Assembly: GCF_033807715.1 (NCBI RefSeq)
Contig: NC_084592.1
Location: 25,698,001-25,762,000 of the forward strand
Direction of reading: 5' to 3'
Source: Cololabis saira
Lineage: Eukaryota > Chordata > Actinopteri > Beloniformes > Belonidae
Length of the DNA stretch: 64,000 nt
Made by a program: the position numbers and the translations under genes. The notes below the pieces were generated by a model. That model worked only from the letters and a program-made list of their open reading frames with translations. It made no database searches and was not told the origin of the DNA. Below, in pieces: positions 1-12,008 of the stretch (positions within the stretch are counted from its first letter, which is position 1; each line of letters begins with the position of its first letter).

Positions 1-274
1 TGCCTTGATCGTCAGCCGCTTTTTGTTGTAGAAGACATCGGGTTTAAACGCGTCGTTAGTTGCTTGGATCCACGGTACGCTCTGCAGAGTCGTGAATATT
101 TCACCGATTAATGCCCACGGAGTTATACAAACTACTGTATATACAGTCACATCCAAGGCCTTATGCAGGACGACAATCGTGTCAGTCGGCGTCACAAGTG
201 ACATTTGGAGTTGTAGTGTGTCACTCACACTCACAAGAGTTTTGTGGGTCACACGCAGCGGATACGATCGCTAA
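1..274 (+). pseudogene. Degenerate ZBED/hAT transposase fragment
   Basis: Frame 1 (bases 1-108) reads through FVVEDIGFKRVVSCLDPRY and on to YFTD. This is the conserved block after the BED zinc finger in hAT transposases and ZBED proteins (family pattern: PxSVVExxGFxxLVxxLxPRY...S). An in-frame TAA stands at 109-111. The next conserved block, VSVGVTSDIWS (family pattern: VTSDxWTS), is in frame 2 at about 180-212. One stop and at least one frameshift therefore separate the two blocks. The zinc finger and the catalytic region are absent, so the copy is not functional. Confidence 0.6.
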
Positions 275-740
275 AGCTTTCGTAAAGCTTTCATAATTCA
301 TTTTTTATTTTAAGATGTAATTCCTTTTTCCACAGGAAAACTAAGGTTTATAGTTTACAGCTTGTATCAACTCTAAGAGTGACATGTCTACTGTTGTCTG
401 TGTTGGTGCACATGTTGTGTTGTGCATATAATTATTACCACAAGAAAGCTTAAGCTAGTAAGCTACACTTACTCTTTGTAAGCGGAGTCCAAGTCGTCTC
501 TAAGAGTCTACAGGGTGAAATATTGCACATTGCCTCAGCCTGCAATAAAACAGTGGTCAATTAATGATACTTTCTCATCACCTAATTTTGATACCTAATA
601 ATACAATGTCAGTGTTGTGTACATGAGACAACAATATTGAAGAATTTATGGATTTCACACTGTGATCGGTGATCAGCAATATTGGGATCGGCAGATACTT
701 TTGGTAATCGGCCCATAAAATCCTGATTGGTGCATCTCTA
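1..740 (+). mobile_element. hAT DNA transposon, right-hand part, cut by window start
   Basis: The segment ends near 740 with a terminal motif, GATTGGTGCATCTCTA, preceded by degenerate GATCGG/ATCGGC repeats from about 660. This is the usual terminus of fish hAT elements whose ends read TAGRGATGCACCGATC. The first 270 bases carry remnants of a BED-type hAT transposase (separate entry). A full transposase needs about 1.8 kb, but only about 450 bp separates the coding remnant from the right end, so the copy is internally deleted. The left end and target duplication lie outside the window. The family assignment rests on recognising the terminus and the coding relic. Confidence 0.65.
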
Positions 741-3700
741 ATGTATTTATGGAAACGCTGCAGAAAACAAACACTTATTGGTGTGAAGGCTAGAATCAAC
801 ATATGTTGTGCCAAGAAATCAGTTTTTATATAAATTCTATATTTTCTTGGTTTAAAAGTTGCTTATGGCAACTCATTATGCACATATGGAAGTAAATACC
901 TGAATGATGAAAAGGAATGGTGTTGAATATCTCTGATTTAATTTTGACCTGACCCTCAAAGGGAAAAGCAAAACAGAAAATTAATATGGAAAAAGTCCTT
1001 ACTGCACCCTTTTATTTCCTCTTTTCAGGCCCTCCCCAGATGATCATAAACATGATCTATAAAATATTAGAATAAATAGAAAATCATCAGTTTGGGTATG
1101 TACACATACTGTAGTTTTCTTCCTTTCTTTTAACCAGATGATCTTGTTTAGTCTTTTCAGGGTTTATTTTCTTCTTCAAGTTGTTCTTTATGGGCTAACC
1201 TGACTTTTTTTTTTTTTTGCTCCTTGGTAATAAACCTTTGTTCTGTCAGCTTCTTTAATGTTTTTAAAACCATCAAACAAATTAACCACAGGGCAATCCT
1301 TAAAAAAATCCTTGAAAAAAGTGAAAAGAAAGGGGCAAGGAGATTGAAAAATGCCTGACCAGTGATTCCTCAAATCAAATATCTTTCACTGGCCCATTGA
1401 TAAATAGATCTGGATTGTAATTTAAACTCCTGCTGAAACTACAGTCAAGTGAATAAGACGTTTAGCAATTCCTCTAAAATTGCCAGACAGGTGATTGTTG
1501 CTATTTGCTGACTTGGACAGTGTCTGTAGCATCCACTGGTTTGCCTGGAGGTTGCCAGCTAACCCTTGGAAATGCTGCACAATGCTCCTGGGAAACTTGG
1601 CAACTGTTTGTAATGTTTTCTACTTGTCAAGATTAATTTATTCTGCAGAAAGATGAACTCCACATTGTTTGGAATCAACACTATAACCCTTCCCATATTA
1701 TTGGACAGCAACATACACTTGTGTCATACACTTGATGCTCCTTGGCATCATGGGAGCACACGCCTGTCTTAAATTTTTTGGAGAGGGGACCAAACCACTT
1801 TCCTACAACTTGGAGTGAATCATGTTGTCAAGATGAACACAAGCGACATACACCTGTGTTTGCTACATGGCAACTTCTCATCGAGTTGTATATAAGTCAA
1901 ATGGGAAATACAGTTTATTGTTGTGATATAAACTAAAGAAAATAAAGACAATAACCAAACAAATATGATTAAAAAGCATACAACTTGGATATGTAACTGT
2001 TTTGCATGTAGATTGAACACAGAATGAACGACATATTAAGAAAGTCAAGTTATCTATTTTTCTTGCTACTTTCACACTAAACTAAGCAAATTACCTGTAG
2101 AATATATATCTTCCTATTTGATTAACAATACATCAGGAGTTGTTGATTTATTGTCATAACACATATTGTCATAACACATAAGCTATTCATTCTTAAATAC
2201 ATACATTGTAAAAAAGTGGACAATTGTTCAAACATATGGCACAAATACAGAAGAAAATAGACAGATCTCACAAAGATGTAGACCCTGATTGTTAAACAGT
2301 TTTAGCTCCCTTGCTGTATTTCGAAGTCACACTCTATAATTACACTCAAACCTCAAAAGCTCATTTAGCTGGTGGCAGGTCTCTGTGGTGTCTGCATGTA
2401 TACAGAGCACAAGGTCCCCAGCGCTCTAGGAGTGACCTCCAGTTTTAATAAAGTGTAATGATGATGATAGTCCCCTAAGCCACAAAACCATGCCACTCCT
2501 GTTTCGTCTCATAGTTTGTCAGGGATGCACACACAGTACCAGTTAATCACTGACTAAACATGCCATTCCTTCAGCTGATTATTTGAAGTCCCAGCAGGAA
2601 CGTTGGAGATGGCTGGGAAGTGCTGCAAAGGCATCTTCTGCACTTCACACCGACAGGCAGTGCTGGAAACTGAATCGAATGGTGTTTGAATTGAAATAAT
2701 GTAAATCAAACTGAAGCAAAGTCAATTTTTAGCAGTGCTGTTGCTCACATTTGTGTGTTTGCAGCCACAAATCTTCTTTTATTCTACCATGAAAACACAC
2801 ACTCAATGACCAGACTGGATCTGACATGAGACAAACGCAACCAGACATCTAGAGAGGAAGCGTATCAATATGACTGTTGTAAACAAGAGCACCCAAATCG
2901 TGTTTGTGTTCCTCTTGCACTCTATCTCTTTATCAGCATTGAATCACTGGGGTGTTAGGACATCGTTTAAGCCCTCACACAGCATCAATGCTGCCTCTAT
3001 TGATTTTTTTAAACAGTTAATGGAAGCCTTCAGGGCAGGAAAGCTAATTAAAATCATATGCAGGTCAAGCTCATTTAAAGACTCCCCATTAGTTTGTGTT
3101 GAGCTTAACCACGCTCGACTGAAAAATCCATCCACGGGGTATCATAATTGACTGGTGTTTCTAATGGCTTTCCAGTTCTCCTTCATCCCAGAGAAAGATA
3201 GGGAGTTCCTCTGGCAGATTGCATGCAGCAGGTTTAATAACCCACAAACAAAATCATTAAAGACAATTGGCGTGTGTCCTGTGTCCTTAAAGTATCTTGC
3301 CACTGCCTGGAGAAGGTGTCAAGTTTTCAAAGGCAGGAGGCCGTTGGTAATAAACAATATGCCTTTTAGACAGAAAACATGATGCACTCACTATGTGTGA
3401 TCTCTAAAATAGGGCTTTAGCATGGACAAAAAGTAGTTGTTGCTTTTGTATAATTGCTGTCAGAAGGAAAGTCTGCAATCTTTTGACATCTAGGCAGAGC
3501 TGCTCCATTTCTATTGGTAATTATTTTTGTCCACATGCACAATGGTCACCAACAAATACATTGTTGTTATGTGTCAGCTCTCAGCATTATTTTCACTTTT
3601 CTTGGAAGTGTATACTTCTTTATTTATTTCCACTAATCATGTGAGGCTCACTGTGCAAGGCTGATTTGGATCTGTGAGTCAGAAGGGGATTAAACTTGGG

Positions 3701-6172
3701 CTGGGTTTACTGTTTCCTGTCGAGGGACAATATGCTAACAGCAGATGCCAACAATCTTGCTGTGTCTGAGTTTGATGGCTCCGCAACATGACTCTTGCCA
3801 CAGACCCCATCACCAGCGCCACCACTGTTAGGCCCAGCTGGCATCAGCAGCAGAGGAAACCCTGCATTGTCACGGCTTCAACAGAGCAGTTCATTAGAGA
3901 GAGTTGGATCAGATAATATCCCCCTGAGATGAATTTTCTCTGCCATTGTGAATAGATGAGGAGGAGGTGAATAGGAGGAGTGAAATACTTATATGAGAGC
4001 TAATATGTAGGGGGAAAAAACATAATAAGATGTCATCAGCTTTGGCTTTTTTTACTCCCTGAAAAGTGGGGGTTATTTTCCCCTTCAGTTGTTCCAAATC
4101 TTTGTTTAAAATTTACAAAAAAAAGTGCTCATATGCACGTGTGTAGGCACGCACACGGTCTGCCCTTTTAGCTTAGTGATTATGCTAATATTATGAGCTA
4201 TTTCAAGTCACGCATGACATTATGTTGTTGAGGTTTCACTCGCATTTCAGACTACTGACCAAATTTTAAATGCCTATTAAGGTGGCAGTTATTAAGGAGA
4301 AGCCAACCATTAAAATGCATTTAATGTAAAAGTGACTGTTGCTCAATACTAAACGCTGCATCGTGCACCTCAGTGGCGCTCTATTCATATTTCATCGGCC
4401 ACCAAGTTTTAAGTTTGCTTGATTGATTGCATGTTTTAGGCCTTGGCAGTCATTTTAATCGAGTCTTAGTCAAGTGAATAATGGTCCCTGCAGTTTGCAA
4501 AGATTTATTTTCTATCCTCAAAGAAGCACAACATGTTCAGGAACACTATTCTCTATATGTTCTTGCACCTATTCTAACATCAGTTCTTACAATTTCAGCC
4601 CAAAATGAAAAGTTATGCCCAAGCAAAACCAGCAATAACTTTAATTTAAAGGACACACACAATAATCTGGCTCTAAGAGCTTTCCTGCCATGCCCCCTTT
4701 TGGATGGAGAATGAAAAACGTCTTTGATATTGCTTTATGCTTCCTATTTCACTAATAAGGACTATTTCCCCATGCTGAATGTGAAGAGAGGTTTGACTCA
4801 AGTATCGCAAAATAAGAAGCAAAGGACAGAGGGGAAGGATAAACAGGTGTTCACGTTCAGCTTCTTCCAGCAGATGAATATTACTGGTTTCTCAGCCCTT
4901 GGCTAACAAGCTTAAACCCCCACAGCCCATAACTCTCATCACATCTAACACCTGACCCCAGACACCATCACTTTCTTCCCTAATAAACCCCCAAACTCTA
5001 CAATAAACCTCCATCCTGGATCATTCACTTTTTCCCTGAACCCAAAGCTTCCACCTCCGTTTACTCAGGTTCAGTCACACTGAGGTCTGCAAACAGCTTC
5101 CCCAGGCATGCTATTGCAAAGTAAGTGATGGAATAGAATGAGAGTCATCATTTCACTTTGAATCCATATAATGAGGCAGCTCTGTGATATTAGATGAAAT
5201 AATTTATAGTAATGACTCCCAAGCCAGTTGTACCTGCTGACCTCTCTTGGGAGCTCAGTGCAATTATTTACCCAGCACAAAGTCCTAAAAAAAAAAAGGC
5301 TCATGCACTCCGGTCCAGAAAGGGAACATATAACTTGTTCAAGGTATTTTCAATTAAAGTTAGAAGAACTCATTGGAGAGGGAGATGACTATGTGGGTGT
5401 TTTTCATACTTGAAAAGTAATAAAAAAGATTGAGTATAAGCCTGGCTCTGTGATAATTCACAGATCACAATCGCCGTTGTCAAAGACAGATGTCAAGACA
5501 CTCAACTGAGTATTTATACTGTCTACCTGTAGTCTCTGTGTTGCAGGTATGCTCTCAAGAAGCTCTTCATTCTGTATTTAGTGCATGTTCTTCTTGTCTC
5601 TGCTCATTGGGGCCATCTGGTTCTCCACTACAAGACTAAGAGACAACGACATTAACATTGTGAAGCTTTTCTTAAATTAAGAGCTAGTTAAGTGGTAACA
5701 TCACTATCCATTTGCTGTAATAAAGTGAGCGTTCTGCTGTTTACCAGTAACGTTGAGGGTGATCATCATTTGTAGCTGTGTATGCTAATAGCTGGATGTA
5801 TTTTTAGTGTGTAATGCCAAACCAGCATTGGGTAATAAACAACAACACGCTGCATTACCTTCCATTTACTCCAAGTCAGAAATCTTTCTTCCCTGAAGGC
5901 ACTGATGAACACGTAATAGCAGCGCTTAAAGTGGGTGCACAAAGAGTGTATTAATATTAAAAAGGAGACACACTATATTAAATCCTTTTTTCACTATCTG
6001 ACATAACTTCCAGAAGTCTCAGTGAATCTTTGTGACATGCTCCTAGATATACATTTTCAAAGTTTACTTTTCAACCATGTCTGTGCACCACTCTTCATAG
6101 CAGTGAAGAGTAGTAGAAGTGAAGAAGTAAAGAAAATTGCAGTTCCTTGACCGATCACTAGGGCCTGGTTTC
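741..6172. other. Intronic or upstream sequence with no supported gene
   Basis: This is AT-rich sequence with only short, unconvincing open frames on both strands. I looked for the missing first FN3 exon of epha6 (usually about 330 bp) and saw none, so that exon should lie upstream of base 1. The one small structure noted is a 15-bp perfect tandem duplication, TTGTCATAACACATA, at 2151-2180. Parts may be old, unrecognisable repeats. Confidence 0.5.
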
Positions 6173-6183
6173 AGACGCAAGTC

Positions 6184-6544
6184 CATCCATCCATCCATTT
6201 TCTATACCCGCTTTATCCTTTGCAGGGTAATGGGGTCTGCTGGAGCCTATCCCAGCTCATCACAGGCGAGAGGCAGGGGTTCACTCGCCAGTCTATCGCA
6301 GGGCCACATATATACAAACAACCAGTCACACTCACACCTACGGGCAATTTAGAATCATCAATTAACCTACTACGCATGTTTTTGGACTGTGGGAGGAAGC
6401 CGGAGTACCCGGAGGGAACCCACGCAAGCACAGGGAGAACATGCAAACTCCACACAGAAAGACCCCCGCCGGGCCAGGGAGTCGAACCGGGAACCTTCTT
6501 GCTGTGAGGCAACAGTGCTAACCACCAAGCCACCGTGCTGCCCC
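6184..6544 (-). mobile_element. Fish retroposon copy with (GGAT)n tail and target duplication
   Basis: A 361-bp dispersed repeat that begins on this strand with CCATCCATCCATCC, the complement of a GGAT tail, so it lies on the minus strand. It is flanked by an 11-bp target duplication, AGACGCAAGTC at 6173-6183 and AGACACAAGTC at 6545-6555, with one mismatch. A related copy sits at 27823-28134, and relics occur near 15.2, 22.3 and 63.9 kb. The sequence is very common in fish genomes and resembles the 3' part of a LINE. It has no coding capacity of its own. Confidence 0.8.
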
Positions 6545-6748
6545 AGACACAAGTCAATTTCCACAAAAAAAAAATGTCAGTGATTTTGGTTTGCAAAGCT
6601 AGGTTTCCGATAACAGAGCACAGTCATATAAACGAATATTAATCACTTGCGTTTAAGCTCCAGCGGCACATATTTTTGATGTTTCGGTACTGACATCTGA
6701 AATAAGGGACGTTGGGACAGATTTAATCACAATTGAATGAAGGTAATG

Positions 6749-7439
6749 TTAGGGTGCTTTCACACCTGTCCCTTTTGGAGCAGTTGTTCCGGAACAGGGA
6801 GCGTTTCCCCCTAAAGATCGGTTCGTTTGGTATATCTGAACACAGCAATCACGCTCGGAAACGGCACAAAACAAGTGAGCCGAGATCACCTAGGAGAGGT
6901 GGTCTCGGCCCGATTCCATTCGAGACCTGAAGCGGTTCATTTTTTTAATTTGTAGTGAGAACATAATCGACACAGCAACCGACACAACTCCATTCATTGT
7001 GTATGTGCTACCGGCGCAAGGAGAAGAGTCGGCGAGGCCTCCACCACCTTCTCTCTTATTGGACGTGCCGAGATGTTGTCACAGCGCGGCACGGGGAACT
7101 TAAAACATTTTCAATTCGGGCAGGGTTTGCGCAGCGTAAACGCCGCGGCAGGCGGCCTCTCGCCTGGGATCACCGGCGGCGGTCTGCGCTTTGCGCCCTC
7201 TCTGTGAAAGGGGCTTGTTGTTTATCCCGGGGTGCGGAAGAGGAAACTCCTCCCACGTTAATTTCTGACCAATCACAGAACAGCTGGTTCGCGCATGGCA
7301 TTTGTTAACAGCTTTGAACCGCTACAGACGCTTGCCTTGTGAACACAAACCCCACAAACGAGAAACAAAACAACTGTATCGATTTATTCCCTGAATCAGA
7401 AACAAAACAAACGGGCCACAGGTGTGAAAGCACCCTTAA
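6749..7439. mobile_element. Non-autonomous DNA transposon with ~21-bp inverted ends
   Basis: The left end TTAGGGTGCTTTCACACCTG (from 6749) is matched in inverted orientation at the right end (about 7418-7439), with a single inserted A. The interior is about 650 bp, unusually GC-rich between 7000 and 7260, and has no recognisable transposase. The right flank reads CCCTTAATTA, so a TTA or TTAA target site is possible, but the left copy is imperfect. I cannot assign a superfamily with confidence. It lies just upstream of the first visible epha6 exon. Confidence 0.7.
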
Positions 7440-7640
7440 TTAGCTTCCCTGGTTAGCATGACCTATGCCAGCCAAACCAAAATAGAAAATAGAAATCCTT
7501 TTTACAGCTGATGACACTGACTGTGTACAAATACATCTGGTCCAAACCTGTAACCTTAGAAGTTACAGGTCTTATCAAAGTCAAAAGAGTCGCAGTTAAA
7601 TGTATTAACTGTTTGTTTTATGTGTGTGTTTTTAACCAAG

Positions 7641-7765
7641 GTCCATCTCTGGTGGGAGCTTTAAAGAAGGACTGGGCTTCTCCGAACAGCATCGCTCTCT
7701 CCTGGCAGCAACCTGAAGAGACAACGCTTCCAATCCTCGACTATGAAGTCAAATATTATGAGAAG
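7641..7765 (+). CDS. epha6: epha6 exon: first half of second FN3 domain
   Basis: A 125-nt exon bounded by AACCAAG (acceptor) and AAG|GTACAA (donor). It starts after the first base of a codon and ends in phase 0. It encodes PSLVGALKKDWASPNSIALS and continues through WQQPEETTLPILDYEVKYYEK, the start of the second fibronectin III repeat of an Eph receptor ectodomain. The block KKDWASxNSIALSWQ with KYYEK is characteristic of EPHA6 rather than EPHA3/4/5/7. Eph receptors bind membrane-tethered ephrins, and this domain lies between the ligand-binding head and the membrane. Upstream exons are not in the window. Confidence 0.93.
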
Positions 7766-8453
7766 GTACAAGAGCACCCTGTATGTTATTAAATAGAGAG
7801 CTATTCCTTACAGTGGCAAGATAATTAGATCATTCAGTTCTTCTCTGGTGTGATGATTACAGCGGTGTGTCAATGATTTATTTTTATTCTGTTTTAGCTG
7901 TAGGGGGAAAACAAAAGTATCTCCAAAAGCTTTGAAACTCTTAAAGTCTTTTATTCATAAAGAAGAACAGAAATATGTTGTTTTTATGATTACAAAAAAA
8001 TATCAAATATCACTCCTAACATGAATGATTGGAACCAATATCCCTGCATAGATATTTAGAATAAATACAGACTAAACTTAATTTAACTTCTGGATAGAGA
8101 CTACTTTTTTTTTTATTTTTAAGTACAATTTTACAAAAACCTAGCTGTAATTGGTGTGGACATTTCTTGCCAGTGATAAGGCCATACTGTCGGCTCAGTG
8201 AGTGTAAATAAAGAGAGCTATGTTTGTAGAAAAAGGATGCCAAGGCGAATAAATAAAATACTTTACGTGTGTTAACCACCTTAGAGGGCTCATCATGCTT
8301 TGAGTTTTTGTTGCAGGCAGTGACACAAAAAACGCTTCACTTTGGGACATTATAATGCGTATAAAGAAACAAGCAAAATTCTGAAAGCAAATATAAAGCC
8401 TAAAAGATGTGGAGGGATTGTCTTTCCCAAACAAAAACATAAATACACTTTAA

Positions 8454-9134
8454 AGGGGACCTATTATGGCAACTAATACCTATTTTAAACAGGCCTTGAA
8501 TGTCTTAAAAACAAGCTTTTTATTTTTTTTGCTAAATAAATTAGAAATTCAGCCTCTGAGCCATGTCTTTATCTTCCCATTCTCTAACCTCATTGGCCCG
8601 GTTTCCCAGATCAGTTAAGTAGTTCTTAACAGTTAAGTAGTTCTTTCACAGGCTCCTTAAGATGGTTTGAAAGAAGTCTTTCGCTGTTAAGAACTACTTA
8701 ACTGATCTGGGAAACCGGGCCATTATCTATTTAGAATTCTGAGTGGGCGGGGAGGCTATGATAATGAGGCTCTGTGCTGATTGGCTGCCTCAATGACGCG
8801 ATACACCGCTACGAAAAAATGGCGGAAGCTCTGGCCGGCAGAGTTAGTTGTGGGCGTGGTTTCACGCATCGGAGGCCAACCGATGTAAATCGTGCCCGTC
8901 GTCACGTAACGACGGGCGCAGAATCTGAATGGCTCATAGAAGCCACATCACACTGGATGGCTCATCCGGGCGGCTGTACAGACACTGCAGAATTTGGTTG
9001 CTTTCCTCCTTCTCTGAGTTGGCAGGCTGAGAGGAGACCACTTTATATGTTAAATATTAAAGCAATAATGATAATAATTATAAAGTTATAATGTTAAAGC
9101 AAGAAAAAAACGTGTTTTTCATAATAGGTCCCCT
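8454..9134. mobile_element. TTAA-flanked MITE (piggyBac/Kolobok-like)
   Basis: The ends are perfect inverted repeats of at least 15 bp: AGGGGACCTATTATG at 8454-8468 and CATAATAGGTCCCCT at 9120-9134. TTAA flanks both sides (8450-8453 and 9135-9138), the target duplication typical of piggyBac and Kolobok elements. The interior of about 650 bp has no recognisable transposase. It contains a foldback element at 8595-8721. It lies in the epha6 intron after the first visible exon. Confidence 0.8.
8595..8721. mobile_element. Foldback MITE nested inside the TTAA element
   Basis: A 127-bp element made of two perfectly complementary 38-bp arms (8595-8632 and 8684-8721) that begin and end with GGCCCGGTTTCCCAGATCAG and its complement, around a 51-bp centre. 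ATT flanks both sides (8592-8594 and 8722-8724), consistent with a 3-bp target duplication. It lies entirely within the 8454-9134 element and so was inserted later. Perfect arms suggest a recent insertion or gene-conversion-like homogenisation. Confidence 0.75.
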
Positions 9135-9138
9135 TTAA

Positions 9139-10735
9139 AATCGAGATGAGACTGCCTTAAAAACATGCAAGCTAAAGATTTTAGCATGGGCTTCACAATC
9201 CCTTTGCCTCAATTTAACACCCCTCAATGACAGAAAGAAGGAAATAAGGCAATCTTTAACTTCATGACTGTTGTAAATCCAGAAATCTTAAATCTACTTA
9301 GCTATTCACAGTAAAATATTCAGCAGAACATCTGGTGGTTGGCCTGTATTATAACTGTGCCATAAAATTATCTATTGCCTCCCATTTGTATTCCCCTAAG
9401 CAACCGCAGGCTTAAAAAAGGAGTCCCTTACTAGAATGTAGCCTGAAGGCAGAGCTTACGGTACCAACAGCTGGCATAGTGCAACAGTGAATTTAAAAGC
9501 TCTTAACAAACTTGTCTGCTGCAACGTTGATGTAGCGAGAGATAAGTGAAATAGAAGATACTAGTCTGAGAATGAAACAAATACAACCTTAATGATCAAT
9601 GTCTGATGGCATAGCACATGAATATATACTGTAGTTTATTTAACTACATCTAAACCAAAATGCAGAGGCACAGTGTAACTATGTAAACTATGTACACCAG
9701 ATGATCATTAGCGCTCGCAGAATTAACTTGGATTTCCCTCAGGACCAATAAAGTATTTATCCTTCTCTCCATCTAAAGATTTAGCGAATGGTGACATTTG
9801 TCTTTCACATCATTTTGGAAGGATATTTGCGTGCTCTTTTAACAATTTTCCTTTACTTTGTTATGGTGTTCAGACATTCATATATGGACGGCATTTCTTA
9901 AAGCAGCTCAAAGAAACCTTTGCTATTTTTGGTTCAGCGGGGCCCTTCAAATCTGAGTGTTACGTCGTGTTTACAATCCAATCCAAGATTTACTCTTGTT
10001 TGCTCACTTGCTTGATTTATTTTTCTTCCATCCCTGATTTCTTGAGTTTCTTATTCACCTCTGCTGGGAAGTCCCCTGTAGCCCTGTGAGTACTTCAATT
10101 GCTGATAAAGTGTGACATAATGCTGCAGAGCAATTGGAGTCCAGAGTTATTTTGGGTGGTGTTTGCCCATTATAAGGATGGGAGCCTATGAGAGCAAGAC
10201 CACAGTTCCTAACAGTAATTAAATAGTCTGTCAAATGAATTTGTAGCTTAATTTATCATGAAAAAGCTAATATCTGTTGCTTTAAGCATTTACACCTGGA
10301 CTTTGAGTGGCTCGTTGGAAAACCTTGAGTCTTTTCTTTTTCATCTATTCTGATGTAGAGTTGCTGGGGTGGAGTGCTGCACCTGTCATCCAGATTACTC
10401 CATATTTGACTAGTATAGTTATAAAGGAGTTCAAGGTGCACAGATCCGATGGCATCAACACAAATCCAAATTATCATACCTCTGCGCCGTGCTTGACAAC
10501 TGGTATGAGGTTTTTGTGCTGTTTTACATGTGCAGACATCTCTTTTGGTCCCATTTGACCTAAAGACGTTGCTCCCGAAGTCTAGCAGTTTCTCCACATC
10601 CCACTTTGCAAACATGTGCTTTTATTTATTATGATATAGAAGAGTCTTTCTTCTGGCAGTCATTCCAAGCAATTCATACTTTTGTCATCTTTTTTTTAAT
10701 GTTGGCATGAACTTTAATGTATTTTAAATAAGTTT
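9139..10735. other. Intronic sequence, no firm feature
   Basis: No exon or bounded repeat was recognised here. A 119-codon open frame on the minus strand (10256-10615) stands out in AT-rich sequence. Its GMIIWICVDAIG stretch is only vaguely like the centre of a Tc1-type transposase, and I could not assign it. Confidence 0.4.
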
Positions 10736-10997
10736 AATATAACCAGTGTTGGGTGTAACGGGTGTTACTTTGTTGGGTGTTACTTTGTAGCGCGTTACTT
10801 TAATGAGATTACATTCGCCAGTAACGCAGTAATGTAACGCGTTACAGTTGTAATTTGGGTAATCCCGTTATAGTTACTCTAAGACAAAAAAAAATACTTT
10901 AAGCTTTTCGGCTACATGTAGAACGGGAGAACAGAAAAGAAAATCAAACTTGCCTTTCATGCGTCTTCCCCGTGTTGCGCAACACTTGTCTCACTTA

Positions 10998-11138
10998 AGG
11001 CTGATTTATGGTCCCGCGTTAAATCGACGCAGACCTACGGCGTAGGGTACGCGGCGACGCACAACGTACGGTGCGCGTCGCCGCGTACCTTACGCCGTAA
11101 GTTCTGCGTTGGTGTAACGCAGAACCATAAATCAGCCT
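10998..11138. mobile_element. 141-bp MITE nested in the hAT
   Basis: Inverted ends AGGCTGATTTATGG and CCATAAATCAGCCT are flanked by TTA on both sides (10995-10997 and 11139-11141), fitting a Harbinger-like 3-bp target. The interior is a GC-rich near-palindrome containing GCGTCGCCGCGTACC-type motifs. Related half-copies occur inside two other hAT elements, at about 48937-49013 and 19258-19300. Confidence 0.75.
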
Positions 11139-11525
11139 TTAACGTGATCTTACGGGATTTTACGGGATTTTACGGGACTTCTGGTCATCTGGCGCATAGA
11201 CATATATAAAGGCTAGATGACTCGTCCGCGCTGCTGCGACGTCGTCACACGGCGGCCATCTTGCCACAGGAGAGCTCGCTCACTCATAACATTGAATGGT
11301 GCCTGTACTGCAAAACAACCTTAACTTGCTCAATTCTCAACAGATTTTCAAACAGTTTGGTTTGTTATGAAGGTCAGAGATGTAGTTATAACACTGCATA
11401 CTTGTGAATAATTATAAACATTGAAAAACTTACTTTTATATGAAAATAACCAGAAACAGATAGCTATGACATGGTATTTATATTAAATCAATATTTCTAT
11501 AGTATTCTTAGTAATATTTATATGT

Positions 11526-11630
11526 ACATTATAACATACATATATTATTACCATATAACATGTATGTATATATATAGCCTACATACATGTTATATGGTAA
11601 TAATATATATATGTATATATGTTATAATGT
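11526..11630. repeat. AT-rich foldback hairpin inside the hAT
   Basis: The arm starting ACATTATAACATACATATAT at 11526 is complementary, with small indels, to the arm ending ATATATGTTATAATGT at 11630. The centre is TATATAGCCTACATA. It forms a hairpin of about 50 bp per arm, more likely a palindrome-type microelement or a replication product than a gene. Confidence 0.7.
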
Positions 11631-11845
11631 AAATTTACTTTTTTTAAAGTAACTAGTAATATGTAATGGATTACTTTTTTTGAGTAACTACCCCAACACT
11701 GAATATCACACTAAAGTAATGTAGCCTTTTTTCCCATACTCCTTCTGACTCTCACTGGTTTTTCCAACATCTACGCACCTTTTAAGACAAATAAACTGAC
11801 TTGGTCTGTTATAAATTGATGACTGCTCTAATGTCTCTCCCACAG

Positions 11846-12008
11846 GAACATGAGCAGTTAAGTTACTCATCAACACGCACCAAGGCGCCCAGTGTGATTG
11901 TTTCTGGTTTAAATCCAGCAACCCGGTACGTCTTCAGCGTACGCACTCGCACAGCAAGTGGATACAGCTCCTACTCTCCAAAATATGAATTTCAAACTAC
12001 AGGAGACT
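11846..12008 (+). CDS. epha6: epha6 exon: second half of second FN3 domain
   Basis: A 163-nt exon with acceptor CCCACAG and donor ACT|GTAAGT. It starts in phase 0 and ends after one base of a codon. It encodes EHEQLSYSSTRTKAPSVIVS and continues through GLNPATRYVFSVRTRTASGY to the domain end FQTTGD. The junction with the previous exon reads KYYEK|EHEQL, as in EPHA6. This completes the membrane-proximal fibronectin III repeat, including the conserved Y-F-x-V-R-T-R strand. Confidence 0.95.

Larger units (their letters stand above)
10744..11701. mobile_element. Non-autonomous hAT element, 958 bp
   Basis: The ends read CAGTGTTGGG (10744) and CCCCAACACTG (ending 11701). They are flanked by 8-bp duplications, AATATAAC (10736-10743) and AATATCAC (11702-11709), matching at 7 of 8 bases, which is the hAT signature length. 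Subterminal sequence is rich in GTTACTTT/AGTAACT repeats, typical of this fish family. No transposase remains. Two structures lie inside: a 141-bp MITE at 10998-11138 and an AT-rich foldback at 11526-11630. Confidence 0.85.

Noticed and set aside
2870..3382. Adjacent open frames of 93 and 75 codons on the + strand
   Set aside because: No domain, no splice or poly(A) context and no resemblance to the missing upstream epha6 exons.
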